Shown piece by piece: positions 9,267 through 17,979 of a DNA stretch of 64,000 bases (within the stretch, counting starts at the first letter, position 1; each line of letters starts with the position of its first letter). The position numbers and the translations under genes were made by a program. Source of the DNA: Agrobacterium tumefaciens (GTDB lineage Bacteria; Pseudomonadota; Alphaproteobacteria; Rhizobiales; Rhizobiaceae); NCBI GenBank assembly GCA_025559845.1, contig CP048469.1, forward strand, positions 2,705,001 through 2,769,000. Reading direction: 5' to 3'. Under the pieces are notes generated by a model. The model ran no database searches. It saw only the letters and a program-made list of their open reading frames with translations, and was not told the origin of the DNA.

Positions 9267-9458
9267 ATGCAGAAGCAAGTTATTGAATTCGCTGGCGAAC
9301 CCGTCGGCATCGTTATTCCGGACAATGACCGGTTGAAGTTCATCGCAGTCAAGTTTCACGTCCATGATCTGGACGAACAGAAATTTGACAGCGCCGACGA
9401 CGTACGCATTGCAATCCGCAATCTCGTGCGCGAGCGGAACTTCGCCGCTGTCGCTTGA
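9267..9458 (+). CDS. Small conserved-looking hypothetical protein (63 aa)
   Basis: The 63-residue acidic-basic protein starts MQKQVIEFAGEPVGIVIPDN and ends in an Arg-rich helix (DDVRIAIRNLVRERNFAAVA). The start has a strong GGGAG ribosome site, and a perfect terminator follows 40 bp after the stop. These features support a real monocistronic gene. There is no signal peptide or membrane segment, so it is probably cytosolic. I do not recognise a named domain, and no function is proposed. Confidence 0.75.
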   Translation: MQKQVIEFAGEPVGIVIPDNDRLKFIAVKFHVHDLDEQKFDSADDVRIAIRNLVRERNFAAVA

Positions 9459-9496
9459 TGGAATGCATTTTCCGACAGTTTGAAAACCGATCAGAA

Positions 9497-9542
9497 AAAC
9501 AAAAGCGCGCCCGATACTGATATCGACGGCGCGCTTTTTTGT
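9497..9542. terminator. Bidirectional terminator
   Basis: AAAAGCGCGCC is paired with GGCGCGCTTTTTT around an 18-base loop. It can end both the 63-residue gene (plus) and the Lrp-type gene that stops at 9560 (minus). Confidence 0.88.
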
Positions 9543-9559
9543 TGTAACGCGTCTCGGCT

Positions 9560-9796
9560 TCAGAACGCCGTGAACGTCAAAGTGGTCAAAGACCGCACGA
9601 TGCCGGGAATGTTGACGATGTTCTGGTTGATGAACTTGCCGATATCTTCTTCCGACCCCAGATAGATTTTCAGCAGCAGATCATATTCGCCGCTCGTCGA
9701 ATACAGTTCGGAAACGAGTTCGGTCTTGTAGATGGCGTCGGCGACATCGTAGGTCTTGCCGGGTTCACATTGAAGCTGAACAAAGATTGGCTTCAC
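9560..9796 (-). CDS. Stand-alone Lrp/AsnC ligand-binding (RAM) domain protein
   Basis: The 78-residue protein consists only of the effector-binding and oligomerisation domain of Lrp/AsnC regulators, without the DNA-binding helix-turn-helix. Typical phrases are VKPIFVQLQCEPG, TSGEYDLLLKIYL and NIPGIVRSLTTLTF. The GTG start was chosen because GGGAG lies 7 bp upstream and the protein then starts exactly at the domain; a reading from 9847 would add an unlike N-terminus. Stand-alone RAM proteins form ring-like oligomers and may modulate full-length Lrp proteins or sense amino acids. The gene ends at a shared terminator. Confidence 0.88.
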   Translation of the reverse strand: MKPIFVQLQCEPGKTYDVADAIYKTELVSELYSTSGEYDLLLKIYLGSEEDIGKFINQNIVNIPGIVRSLTTLTFTAF

Positions 9797-9945
9797 GGAC
9801 GTCTCCCGTGGTTGGATTCGTAATAAATGGCTTTGCCCTGTGGGCATGCCGCACTATTGGCGCACCCGCATTCGTCTTGCAAGACCGTTCCGAGCCCGCC
9901 GTAAAAAAGTGTGCGACCATTTTGACCACGTTACGTAGAACTGCG

Positions 9946-10872
9946 TCAGCCTCGCGACGCGCCACGCAATTGAATATCGCCCTTTTTTGCCTGCCCGACG
10001 ATCCAGTTCCTAAAACTTTCAAGCGGCAAATAACCTGCCCTGTCCGACATGCAGGCCAGATAGTAGGCCTCTTCACTTTCAAGCGTTCCTGAAACTGCTT
10101 TGACCAGTTTGCCGGTTTGCATCTCATCTTCGATCATGAAGGAGGGAATGAGTGCCACTCCAACACCGAAAGACGCCGCCTCGGCAATCGTCGTAAACTG
10201 GTCAAACAGCATGCCATGCAGATTGTCGAAACCCACATCATGGCTTCGGAACCACTTTTCCCAGGCATCGGGACGGGTCGTCATGTGCAACAGCGGCACA
10301 TTCAGCAAATGAGCCGGGCCAGAAAGACCATGTCGTTCCTTGAAGTCAGGGCTACAGACCGGCACCACGCTTTCATGCATCAGGAAAACGAGTTCCGCCC
10401 CCGGCCAATGCGGCAAACCGAAATGAATGGCCGCATCGACAGTTTCGGTCCTGAAGTCGAACACAGACGAGCGCGTCAGGAGATTAACCGATATTCCCGG
10501 ACAGGCCGCGATGAAATCGGGGAGGCGCGGTACCAGCCAGCGTGTCCCGAAACTCGGCAGAACGGCAAGATTGAGCGTGCCACCGTCGGGATTGGCGCGC
10601 AGATTGAGCGAGGCGGTGGAAATGCGGCGCAAAGCCTCGCGAATTTCGCGTGCATAGCCCTCCCCCGCGCGGGTAAGCCGGATCGTCTGGCGTTCGCGTA
10701 AAAAAAGCGCCACGCCAAGCTGCTCCTCAAGCGCGAGAATTTGTCGACTGACCGCTCCTTGTGTCAGCCCTAATTCCCGGGCCGCCGCCGATACGCTGCC
10801 GATACGCGAGGCAGCCTCGAACGCCGCGAGAAGAGACAATGACGGCAAAAATCTGCGCGGCGGAAGAACCAT
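9946..10872 (-). CDS. LysR-family transcriptional regulator (GcvA-like)
   Basis: The 308-residue DNA-binding regulator has an N-terminal winged helix-turn-helix (residues about 8-67, with SVSAAARELGLTQGAVSRQI) and a type 2 periplasmic-binding-protein-like effector domain (about 95-300). The DNA-binding part resembles the GcvA branch. It is divergent from the FAD-dependent oxidoreductase gene across a 130-bp gap, the usual arrangement for a LysR regulator and its target, so it probably controls that gene in response to its amine or amino-acid substrate. The effector is not identifiable from sequence. Confidence 0.93.
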   Translation of the reverse strand: MVLPPRRFLPSLSLLAAFEAASRIGSVSAAARELGLTQGAVSRQILALEEQLGVALFLRERQTIRLTRAGEGYAREIREALRRISTASLNLRANPDGGTLNLAVLPSFGTRWLVPRLPDFIAACPGISVNLLTRSSVFDFRTETVDAAIHFGLPHWPGAELVFLMHESVVPVCSPDFKERHGLSGPAHLLNVPLLHMTTRPDAWEKWFRSHDVGFDNLHGMLFDQFTTIAEAASFGVGVALIPSFMIEDEMQTGKLVKAVSGTLESEEAYYLACMSDRAGYLPLESFRNWIVGQAKKGDIQLRGASRG

Positions 10873-11002
10873 ATTCCCTCACGGAATGAACTCTTGACGA
10901 TATGTCGATATTCACCATGCACGCTCGGCTGTAAAGTCTTCGGAACAAGGGCTTATCACTCATATATAATCAGCATGGATAGGCCCAAAAAATGGTGGAA
11001 CG

Positions 11003-12286
11003 ATGTACAACAACCCCCGCTCTCATGGCCTTTGGGAAAAGACCGCGCCCCAGCCCCCTGCGACCTCTTCATTGATGGACACGGTCCATGCCGACGTCGT
11101 CATCGTTGGAGGCGGTTTCACCGGCCAGTCAGCAGCACTTCATCTGGCGGAAAGAGGTGTGAACGTCGTTCTTCTCGAAGCAAAACAGATCGGCTTCGGA
11201 GGCGCTGGCCGCAATGTCGGCCTGATCAATGGCGGCATGTGGGTCATGCCTCAGGAACTACCGGGGGTTCTGGGCCCGGTCTATGGTGAGCGCCTTCTCA
11301 ACCTGTTGGGCGATGCGCCGCTCACTGTCCGAAACCTGATCGAAAAACACGACATCGCCTGCGAGATGGAAAAGAACGGCACCCTGCATTGCGCGGTCGG
11401 CGAAAAGGGGCTGGCGGAAATCAAGGCCCGATGTGAACAGTGGGCAGCCCGCGGCGCACCGGTCCGGGTTCTCGACGCCGACGAGACAGCAAAGCGTATC
11501 GGCAGCCCGGCCTACTCTGGTGCGCTTCTCGATACACGCGCAGGCACACTGCAACCGCTTGCCTATGTCCGCGGTCTTGCAAAGGCTGCCGCGAAGGCCG
11601 GGGCACGCATCTTCACCGAAAGCCCTGTCATCGCCACGGAACGCGACGGAAACCGATGGGTCGTCAAGACACCGCAGGGCGCGGTCTCATCCGACTGGAT
11701 CATCGTCGCAACCGAGGCTTACAGCACGGGACCTTGGAAAATCGTGCGAGAAGAACAGGTCTACCTGCCCTACTTCAACCTTGCCACCCGGCCATTGAGC
11801 GACAATCTACAAAAAAGCGTCCTGCCAAACCGCGAAGGGTGCTGGGATACCAAGGAAATCCTGTCGTCTTTCCGGATGGACAAGGCCGGCAGATTGGTGT
11901 TCGGCAGCGTTGGCGCCTTGCGTCGAACGGGTACCGCCATCCACAGGAGCTGGGCAAGACGATCGCTGAAACGGCTCTTTCCGCAGCTTGCCGACATCGA
12001 GTTCGAATGCGAATGGTATGGCCAGATCGGTATGACGGACAACGCACTGCCGCGCTTCCACAAGTTTGCAGACAAGGTCGTCGGCTTCTCCGGCTATAAC
12101 GGCAGAGGCATCGCACCAGGCACGATTTTCGGCCGTACGATTGCCCACCATGTCCTGGGTGACCTTTCCGAGGATGACCTGCCCTTGCCCGTGACCGATC
12201 CTCAAGCCCAGCCATTTCGTGCGCTGAAGGAAAGCTACTATGAAGCAGGCGCGCAACTTGCCCATTTTGCCGGCGAGCGCTTCTAA
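11003..12286 (+). CDS. FAD-dependent amine/amino-acid oxidoreductase (DAO family)
   Basis: The 427-residue cytosolic flavoenzyme has an N-terminal dinucleotide-binding motif VVIVGGGFTGQSAALHL (about residues 33-49) and the DAO-family continuation GFGGAGRNVGLINGGMW. The C-terminal end has the second FAD-contact region (VVGFSGYNGRGIAPG). It resembles the PuuB/OrdL group, which includes gamma-glutamylputrescine oxidase, rather than D-amino-acid dehydrogenase. Oxidation of a secondary amine or amino acid is inferred. It is transcribed away from a LysR regulator gene and is followed by about 370 bp of non-coding DNA, so it is probably monocistronic. Confidence 0.9.
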   Translation: MYNNPRSHGLWEKTAPQPPATSSLMDTVHADVVIVGGGFTGQSAALHLAERGVNVVLLEAKQIGFGGAGRNVGLINGGMWVMPQELPGVLGPVYGERLLNLLGDAPLTVRNLIEKHDIACEMEKNGTLHCAVGEKGLAEIKARCEQWAARGAPVRVLDADETAKRIGSPAYSGALLDTRAGTLQPLAYVRGLAKAAAKAGARIFTESPVIATERDGNRWVVKTPQGAVSSDWIIVATEAYSTGPWKIVREEQVYLPYFNLATRPLSDNLQKSVLPNREGCWDTKEILSSFRMDKAGRLVFGSVGALRRTGTAIHRSWARRSLKRLFPQLADIEFECEWYGQIGMTDNALPRFHKFADKVVGFSGYNGRGIAPGTIFGRTIAHHVLGDLSEDDLPLPVTDPQAQPFRALKESYYEAGAQLAHFAGERF

Positions 12287-12655
12287 AAATCGGCACGCAC
12301 AATAAAGCCGCCTGACCATTGCGCGTCTCCATTGCCAAAGATAGCAGCTCTGCGTATTGATTTCAGGGTTGAGTTGAGGAGGAGAATCTTCTCAACCTGA
12401 CCTTGCCTTGGCGGATACGGAGCCACAAGTCGAACTTGGCGCGTTCTGGTGGAGGAAACGGCGGGACCACAGACCAAATGGAACATCCGGAGTGGTCATT
12501 TAAATTGAAGATATTGAGACTATGCATCTGATCGATCAGAGGCAAAATCACGGCCAGAGATGCAGCCGACACGACATCGATTTGTTGATCGTGTGGCCCT
12601 GGTGCCTGCCATCTGCATGGTATTGACGGTATTTTATGTATTGGGGGACTTTTAA
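12287..12655. other. Intergenic region before the DUF350 operon
   Basis: 369 bases without a credible gene. It contains an inverted repeat GGTTGAG/CTCAACC (12367-12397), a perfect 14-bp palindrome (12527-12540), and a TTGACG hexamer at 12623 that could be a -35 element. No clear -10 is assigned. It probably holds the promoter of the following three-gene operon. Confidence 0.45.
12527..12540. promoter_or_regulatory. Perfect 14-bp palindrome (candidate operator)
   Basis: TCTGATCGATCAGA is exactly self-complementary and lies about 115 bp upstream of the DUF350 gene in otherwise non-coding DNA. A regulator site is possible; no regulator is known. Confidence 0.3.
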
Positions 12656-13057
12656 GTGATTGATTACGTTGCGGGCCTGCCCGCATTTTTGGGATATTTC
12701 TTCATCGGACTTGCCGCATACGCTGCTTTCGCTGCCATATACACCCGACTGACCCCTCATCGGGAGGCGGAGCTTATCCACGAGGGAAACCTTGCAGCCG
12801 TTATAGCTTTTCTCGGCGCACTGATCGGTTTCAGCCTGCCGCTTGCATCTGCGGCAGCCCATTCTGTCAGCATCGTCGACTACGTCATCTGGGCCGTAAT
12901 TGGCATCGCCGCCCAAGTGCTCGCTTTCTACATTGCCAATTTCACGATGAAGAACCTCCATGACAAGATCACAAGCGGCGATATCGCAGCCGGATTGTGG
13001 GGTGGCGGTGTGGCGCTCGCGATCGGCATCCTCAATGCCGCCTGCATGACGTATTGA
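12656..13057 (+). CDS. DUF350 (YjfL-like) inner membrane protein
   Basis: The 133-residue protein has four predicted hydrophobic segments (about residues 8-28, 48-68, 76-98 and 108-130), matching the DUF350 family whose E. coli member is YjfL. The start is a GTG with GGGGGA 8 bp upstream. It is the first gene of a tight operon with a YgiB-like protein and a YgiC-like ATP-grasp enzyme. DUF350 proteins are often found beside glutathionylspermidine-synthase-like genes, which suggests a joint role at the membrane. The molecular function is unknown. Confidence 0.87.
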   Translation: MIDYVAGLPAFLGYFFIGLAAYAAFAAIYTRLTPHREAELIHEGNLAAVIAFLGALIGFSLPLASAAAHSVSIVDYVIWAVIGIAAQVLAFYIANFTMKNLHDKITSGDIAAGLWGGGVALAIGILNAACMTY

Positions 13058-13066
13058 GGAGAGAAA

Positions 13067-13675
13067 ATGCGCAGACGTTTGAGCGGGCACACACGCCCAA
13101 TCCTCATTTTCGGCTCCCTCGCCGCATACGCTTTGTTTCTTCACAACTGCACCAAGACCCCGCCCTACAACGTCATGTTCACCTCCGTGGATGAGTGCGT
13201 TTCCTCTGGCATGGATACGCAGGTCTGCCAGACCGCCTATCAAGATGCCATGGAGACGCATCTCACAAACGCTCCGCGTTTCGATGGCATGGCAGCCTGC
13301 GAGGATGAGTACGGAAAATTTCAGTGCACGGAACAACAAGGGCTAAAGTCGAGCGGCACGAGCAGCGGCTCCTTTACGCCGTTCATGACCGGATATTTTC
13401 TGTCTTCCACGATCAAAAACATCGCTGACTATAACAACTACCGTCGAGAGGAAAACGAAGAGGAAAGCAGCTCTTCCGGCGGCGCAGGTATCAGCGCTTC
13501 CCAACCGGTCTATCGCAACCGCACTGGCCAGACGGTAACACCGATGATGATGGCAAGCGGCGCGCACAGCGATACTGAAATCACAACAACGCGCGCCACC
13601 CAGATGGTCAATGTAAAAACCCAGAGCGTTTCGCGTGAAGGTTTCGGCGGACGTTCATTTAGCAGCAGCGGTTGA
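13067..13675 (+). CDS. YgiB-like DUF1190 protein
   Basis: The 202-residue protein begins with an Arg-rich N-terminus and one hydrophobic segment (PILIFGSLAAYALFLHNC), so it is probably exported or membrane-anchored. The middle contains the DUF1190 signature with conserved cysteines (VDECVSSGMDTQVCQTAY and AACEDEYGKFQC). The C-terminal 80 residues are Ser/Gly/Thr-rich and probably disordered. It lies 9 bp after the DUF350 gene and 1 bp before the ATP-grasp gene. In E. coli the homologues ygiB and ygiC are also neighbours. The function is not established. Confidence 0.85.
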   Translation: MRRRLSGHTRPILIFGSLAAYALFLHNCTKTPPYNVMFTSVDECVSSGMDTQVCQTAYQDAMETHLTNAPRFDGMAACEDEYGKFQCTEQQGLKSSGTSSGSFTPFMTGYFLSSTIKNIADYNNYRREENEEESSSSGGAGISASQPVYRNRTGQTVTPMMMASGAHSDTEITTTRATQMVNVKTQSVSREGFGGRSFSSSG

Positions 13676-13676
13676 T

Positions 13677-14834
13677 ATGAAACGCATAGGCATTACGGCC
13701 CGACCCGACTGGCGCGAGAAAGCGCGCACTGTCGGCTTTGGCTTTCATGAAATGTACGGCGAACCCTATTGGGTCGATGACACCGCTTACGTCTTTTCGT
13801 TTGAAGAAATCGAGACAGAAATCGAGGCCCCGAGCCAGGAATTGCACGATATGTGCATGGACATGGTCGGTGACATCGTCACCAGTGAAGAGATGCTCGA
13901 CAGGCTTACCATACCGCACGACATGCACGACGTGGTCCTGCGATCCTGGCAACGCGGAGATCGCCATCTTTATGGACGGTTCGATCTGGCGTATGACGGA
14001 TCGGGGCCGGTCAAACTGCTCGAATACAATGCGGACACGCCGACATCCATATTCGAGGCAGCCTATTTCCAGTATGACTGGCTGACAGATCAAATCTTGA
14101 GCGGCCAACTGCCGGACAGTGCGGATCAATACAATCTTCTGCAGGAAAGCCTGATCGAGGCTTTTGCGCAGTTCTCCAAGGAACCGATTTTCCATTTCGC
14201 TGCCGCGACCCGAAATGAAGAGGATCGCGGCACGACAGTGTACCTGATGGATTGCGCCCTGCAGGCAGGTCATCGCGTCGAGCTTATCGACATCAACGAC
14301 ATCGGGATCGACGCGAAAGGGCGATATACCGATCTTCAAGATCGGGTGATCGATCGCTGTTTCAAACTTTATCCTTGGGAACATATGCTGCGCGAGCCTT
14401 ACGCCCGCCAGTTGGCAAAATCCGGCGACGTGTTCATCGAACCGGCCTGGAAATCGGTTCTCTCCAACAAGGGGCTGCTGCCGCTTTTATGGCAACGACA
14501 TCCCAACCATCCCAACTTGTTGCCGAGCTTCTTTGCCGACGCCCCGGCAGCAACGGGCCTGATGGATTACGTGCGCAAACCGCTTCTTTCCCGTGAGGGA
14601 GAAAACGTCACCATTGTTCGTGACGGACATGACGTGATCGAAGCTCCTGGCGAATATGGCGAGGAGGGCTTTATCATACAGGCCTATTCGCCACTTTTCG
14701 AAAGCGAGGCGGGCTACGCCGTGCTCGGAAGTTGGGTGATCGGCGACCGCGCTTGTGGTCTGGGCGTCCGTGAGGATCAATCACGAATTACCGCCAACTT
14801 GTCCCGCTTCGTACCGCACGTCATCATCGACTGA
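13677..14834 (+). CDS. YgiC-like glutathionylspermidine synthase-family ATP-grasp ligase
   Basis: The 385-residue enzyme belongs to the family of the synthetase half of bifunctional glutathionylspermidine synthetase/amidase; the amidase half is absent. Family phrases are RPDWREKARTVGFGFHEMYG at the start, LYGRFDLAYDGSGPVKLLEYNADTPTS (read in two parts) and EPAWKSVLSNKGLLPLLW. The ATG one base after the upstream stop was chosen over an in-frame ATG at 13635 inside the YgiB-like gene. E. coli YgiC and YjfC are of the same type but have no confirmed glutathionylspermidine activity, so the product may be another peptide or polyamine ligase. Confidence 0.88.
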   Translation: MKRIGITARPDWREKARTVGFGFHEMYGEPYWVDDTAYVFSFEEIETEIEAPSQELHDMCMDMVGDIVTSEEMLDRLTIPHDMHDVVLRSWQRGDRHLYGRFDLAYDGSGPVKLLEYNADTPTSIFEAAYFQYDWLTDQILSGQLPDSADQYNLLQESLIEAFAQFSKEPIFHFAAATRNEEDRGTTVYLMDCALQAGHRVELIDINDIGIDAKGRYTDLQDRVIDRCFKLYPWEHMLREPYARQLAKSGDVFIEPAWKSVLSNKGLLPLLWQRHPNHPNLLPSFFADAPAATGLMDYVRKPLLSREGENVTIVRDGHDVIEAPGEYGEEGFIIQAYSPLFESEAGYAVLGSWVIGDRACGLGVREDQSRITANLSRFVPHVIID

Positions 14835-14940
14835 TTTGATCAAAAGCGGCCATTTTCCATCCTGATCCTGCAAAGACGTCTCGACGTTTTCACAAGATCG
14901 ATATGTTCTTGAAAATATAATGATGGCGATGTACGGCTAG

Positions 14941-14964
14941 CGTTATATTCACGAAAATATCTCG
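14941..14964. promoter_or_regulatory. Candidate Mo-box (ModE-type operator) before modA
   Basis: Imperfect palindrome with half-sites CGTTATATT and AATATCTCG separated by six bases, ending 16 bp before the modA start. It resembles the known ModE-binding pattern (CGnTATATA half-sites about 6 bp apart). A ModE-like protein is encoded beyond modC. Binding here would repress modABC when molybdate is plentiful. Assigned by eye. Confidence 0.5.
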
Positions 14965-14980
14965 ATACCGGGGAATTATT

Positions 14981-15772
14981 ATGAAGCTTCTGAGCCGCAC
15001 TTTTTTCAGATCTGTTGCTGCCGCCACATCCATGGTGCTGGCCGTGTCATTTGGCGCCCTACCGGCCAACGCCGCCGAAAAGGTGACTGTTTTTGCAGCC
15101 GCGAGCATGAAGAATGCTCTTGATGCCATCAATGGCGAATGGGCCAAGGAGAGCGGCAACCAGGCCACGGTGTCTTATGCGGCAAGCTCTGCACTTGCCA
15201 AACAGATCGAAGCCGGCGCGCCTGCCGATATCTTCATTTCCGCCGACCTCGCATGGATGGATTACGTTGCAGACAAGAAGCTGATAGACACCGCAACCCG
15301 CTCCAACCTTCTTGGCAACCGGATCGTTCTCGTCGCTCCTGCCGACAAGGCCAAACCCGTTGAGATCGGCCAGGGCTTCGATCTTGCCGGCCTAGTTGGC
15401 GATGGCCGATTGGCGATGGGCGCCGTGGATTCCGTTCCGGCTGGAAAATATGGCAAGGCTGCACTGGAAAAGCTTGGCGTGTGGGCGTCAGTCGAGAATA
15501 AAGTCGCGGGCGCTGAAAGCGTGCGCGCCGCACTGCTTCTCGTTTCGCGCGGCGAAGCACCTTATGGCATCGTCTACCAGACAGATGCTGCCGCCGACCC
15601 GGGCGTGAAGATTGTCGGCACCTTCCCTGAAGACAGCCATCCGGCAATCATCTATCCGGTCGCTGTACTTTCAGAGGCCAAGTCCCCGGCGGCCAAATCC
15701 TATCTCGAATTCCTGAAGTCGGAAAAAGCCAAGCCATTCTTTGAACAGCAAGGCTTTACGGTTTTGAAGTAA
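14981..15772 (+). CDS. modA: Molybdate ABC transporter substrate-binding protein
   Basis: The 263-residue periplasmic protein binds molybdate and tungstate. The signal peptide runs through about residue 31 (ANA, then AEKVTVFAAASMKNALDAI). The oxyanion-binding Ser region (AAASMKNAL), the second contact region (SYAASSALAKQIEAGAPADI) and the hinge phrase (GAVDSVPAGKYGKAALEKLG) are all typical of ModA. modB starts 56 bp downstream. A candidate Mo-box lies just upstream of the start. Confidence 0.96.
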   Translation: MKLLSRTFFRSVAAATSMVLAVSFGALPANAAEKVTVFAAASMKNALDAINGEWAKESGNQATVSYAASSALAKQIEAGAPADIFISADLAWMDYVADKKLIDTATRSNLLGNRIVLVAPADKAKPVEIGQGFDLAGLVGDGRLAMGAVDSVPAGKYGKAALEKLGVWASVENKVAGAESVRAALLLVSRGEAPYGIVYQTDAAADPGVKIVGTFPEDSHPAIIYPVAVLSEAKSPAAKSYLEFLKSEKAKPFFEQQGFTVLK

Positions 15773-15828
15773 GGTGATCGCCGTGGCTTCCGAACAACGG
15801 CAGCCACGGCTTTTCACGACGACAGGAT

Positions 15829-16536
15829 ATGCATTTGGACTGGTGGACGCTCAGCCCTGAAGAATGGACTGCAATCAGGCTCAGCCTGCGGGTGTCCGTG
15901 GTCGCAATGTTCGCAAGCCTGCCATTGGGAATTCTCGTGGCGCTTGCCTTGGCGCGTGGTCGCTTCTGGGGAAAATCCATCCTCAACGGTATCGTACACC
16001 TGCCACTCATTCTCCCGCCCGTGGTCACGGGCTTTCTCCTCCTCGTCATGTTTGGCCGAAGAGGCATGATCGGCCAGTTTCTCGATACTTATTTCGGTAT
16101 TGTCTTCTCATTCCGATGGACAGGTGCCGCACTCGCCTGCGCGGTCATGGGATTTCCATTGCTGGTCCGCTCCATCCGTCTTTCGCTTGAAGCGGTAGAC
16201 GGCAAGCTGGAAGAAGCAGCGGCGACGCTCGGTGCCAGTCCCTTGCGCGTCTTTCTCACCGTTACGCTGCCTCTGATTTTACCAGGCATCATTGCCGGCA
16301 TGATCCTGGCCTTTGCCAAGGCAATGGGCGAATTTGGTGCGACAATTACCTTCGTCTCGAATATTCCAGGGGAAACCCAGACACTCTCAGCCGCCATCTA
16401 CACCTTCACCCAGGTTCCCGGCGGCGATTCCGGTGCGCTTCGCCTCACCATCGTCTCCGTCATCATTTCCATGCTGGCGCTGCTCGGTTCGGAATTTCTG
16501 GCGCGGATCATCGGCAAAAAGGTGAGCATGGAATGA
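15829..16536 (+). CDS. modB: Molybdate ABC transporter permease
   Basis: The 235-residue inner-membrane permease has about five or six transmembrane segments. The EAA-type cytoplasmic loop that docks on ModC is visible ([19 protein letters not shown]), followed by the CysT/ModB phrase [20 protein letters not shown]. The start ATG has an AGGA very close to it. The gene overlaps modC by ATGA. Confidence 0.96.
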   Translation: MHLDWWTLSPEEWTAIRLSLRVSVVAMFASLPLGILVALALARGRFWGKSILNGIVHLPLILPPVVTGFLLLVMFGRRGMIGQFLDTYFGIVFSFRWTGAALACAVMGFPLLVRSIRLSLEAVDGKLEEAAATLGASPLRVFLTVTLPLILPGIIAGMILAFAKAMGEFGATITFVSNIPGETQTLSAAIYTFTQVPGGDSGALRLTIVSVIISMLALLGSEFLARIIGKKVSME

Positions 16537-17609
16537 CGCTCTCGGTTAAAGTTCGCCACCGCCTTGGTTCTTTTGCGCTGGACGCGTCCTTTGAATCGCA
16601 GAGCGGCGTCACGGCTTTGTTTGGGCGTTCCGGCTCCGGAAAAACGTCGATGATCCGAATTATCGCGGGTCTGTTACGGCCGGAGAACGGGCAGGTTTCG
16701 CTTGATGGCGAGGTTTTGGCAGACAGTGACAAGAAGCTGTTCGTGCCCGTCCATGAACGTCGTTTCGGCTATGTTTTTCAGGAATCACGCCTTTTTCCGC
16801 ATCTCAGCGTGGCTCAGAACCTCAATTACGGGAAATGGTTCACGTCCGCCAAACTGACGACGGCTGACGACCGTCGCATCATTGATATGCTCGGTATCGA
16901 CCACCTGTTGCAGCGGCATCCCAACAAACTGTCCGGGGGCGAAAAACAACGCGTTGCGATCGGACGCGCGCTCATGTCATCACCGCGACTGCTGTTGATG
17001 GATGAGCCGCTGGCGTCTCTCGATGAGGCGCGCAAGGCCGAGATAATTCCCTATCTGGAACGGCTGCGTGACGAGATGAACATTCCGATTGTCTATGTCA
17101 GCCATTCGATCCAGGAAGTCGCACGCCTGGCCGACAACATCGTAGTCATGAAAGACGGCAAGATCGAAACGCAGGGCAAGGCGGCCGATGTTCTTGCCCG
17201 ACCCGCTCTTAGTGTTCATCTTGAAAGGCGCGAGACCGGCAGCATTGTTTCCGGCCATCTGGGCAGCTTCGATGCACACCATAACCTTGCTGCCGTGCGC
17301 CTCTCGAATGTCGTCCTGCAGGTTCCCGCCAAGTCCGGAACGGCTGGAGCAGCGGTGCGTGTCCTGATCCCCGCTCGCGATGTCATGCTGGCAACAGTAA
17401 GACCGGAAGGCTTGAGTGCCCTTAACATTCTTGAGGGAACGATTGCCGATATCACGGCCTCCGGCGACGGGATGGTTACGGTTCAGGTCGACTGCGGCGG
17501 CAACCTCATCCAATCGCGCATCACCGATCTGTCGCGTGAGCGTATGCAGCTTGAACCGGGCAAAGCCATCCACGCGATCATAAAATCGGCGGCTCTTGAT
17601 CCCTATTGA
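16533..17609 (+). CDS. modC: Molybdate ABC transporter ATP-binding protein
   Basis: The 358-residue ATPase energises molybdate import. It has Walker [10 protein letters not shown] (about residues 31-39), signature [15 protein letters not shown], Walker [13 protein letters not shown] and H-loop [13 protein letters not shown]. The C-terminal 70 residues form a Mop/TOBE molybdate-binding domain ([20 protein letters not shown]). Translation is coupled to modB. The last 32 bp overlap the 3' end of the convergent ModE-like gene, so the two transcripts are antisense to each other there. Confidence 0.96.
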   Translation: MTLSVKVRHRLGSFALDASFESQSGVTALFGRSGSGKTSMIRIIAGLLRPENGQVSLDGEVLADSDKKLFVPVHERRFGYVFQESRLFPHLSVAQNLNYGKWFTSAKLTTADDRRIIDMLGIDHLLQRHPNKLSGGEKQRVAIGRALMSSPRLLLMDEPLASLDEARKAEIIPYLERLRDEMNIPIVYVSHSIQEVARLADNIVVMKDGKIETQGKAADVLARPALSVHLERRETGSIVSGHLGSFDAHHNLAAVRLSNVVLQVPAKSGTAGAAVRVLIPARDVMLATVRPEGLSALNILEGTIADITASGDGMVTVQVDCGGNLIQSRITDLSRERMQLEPGKAIHAIIKSAALDPY

Positions 17610-17979
17610 TCGCATCGCCCGCTTCAGGATTGCGATTGGCCTCCAGCCAGTCGAGATCGGCGCGTAAGGCATCGTTCATGCGCAGTTCCATGGCGCGATA
17701 CCGCTCCAGGACTTCAACGCCAAATGGGGTCAGGGACGCGCCGCCCCCCTGCTTGCCGCCGCGCTGCGATTCGATCACAGGCTGCCGGAACATGTGGTTC
17801 AGAGCATCCACCAGCAGCCATGCCCGTCGGTAGGACATGTCCATTGCCCGCCCGGCAGCGGAAATCGACCCCGTCTCGGCAATAAGCTCCATCAGCTCGA
17901 TCCTGCCATGCCCGAGGCGATCGCCAGGTGGAAAATCGATCCGAAGAACTGGCTTCAACGGTAAAGATGCGTTGCTCAT
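17578..17979 (-). CDS. ModE-like winged-helix regulator (DNA-binding domain only)
   Basis: The 133-residue protein corresponds to the N-terminal winged helix-turn-helix of ModE ([20 protein letters not shown], then [16 protein letters not shown]). The family phrase [19 protein letters not shown] is present. The molybdate-binding Mop domains of full-length ModE (about 260 residues) are missing, as in many alphaproteobacterial homologues. It converges on and overlaps modC, and its start overlaps the stop of the upstream P1 peptidase gene (ATGA), so it is cotranslated with that peptidase. It probably represses modABC, but without the Mop domains the mode of molybdate sensing is unclear. Confidence 0.88.
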   Translation of the reverse strand: MSNASLPLKPVLRIDFPPGDRLGHGRIELMELIAETGSISAAGRAMDMSYRRAWLLVDALNHMFRQPVIESQRGGKQGGGASLTPFGVEVLERYRAMELRMNDALRADLDWLEANRNPEAGDAINRDQEPPIL

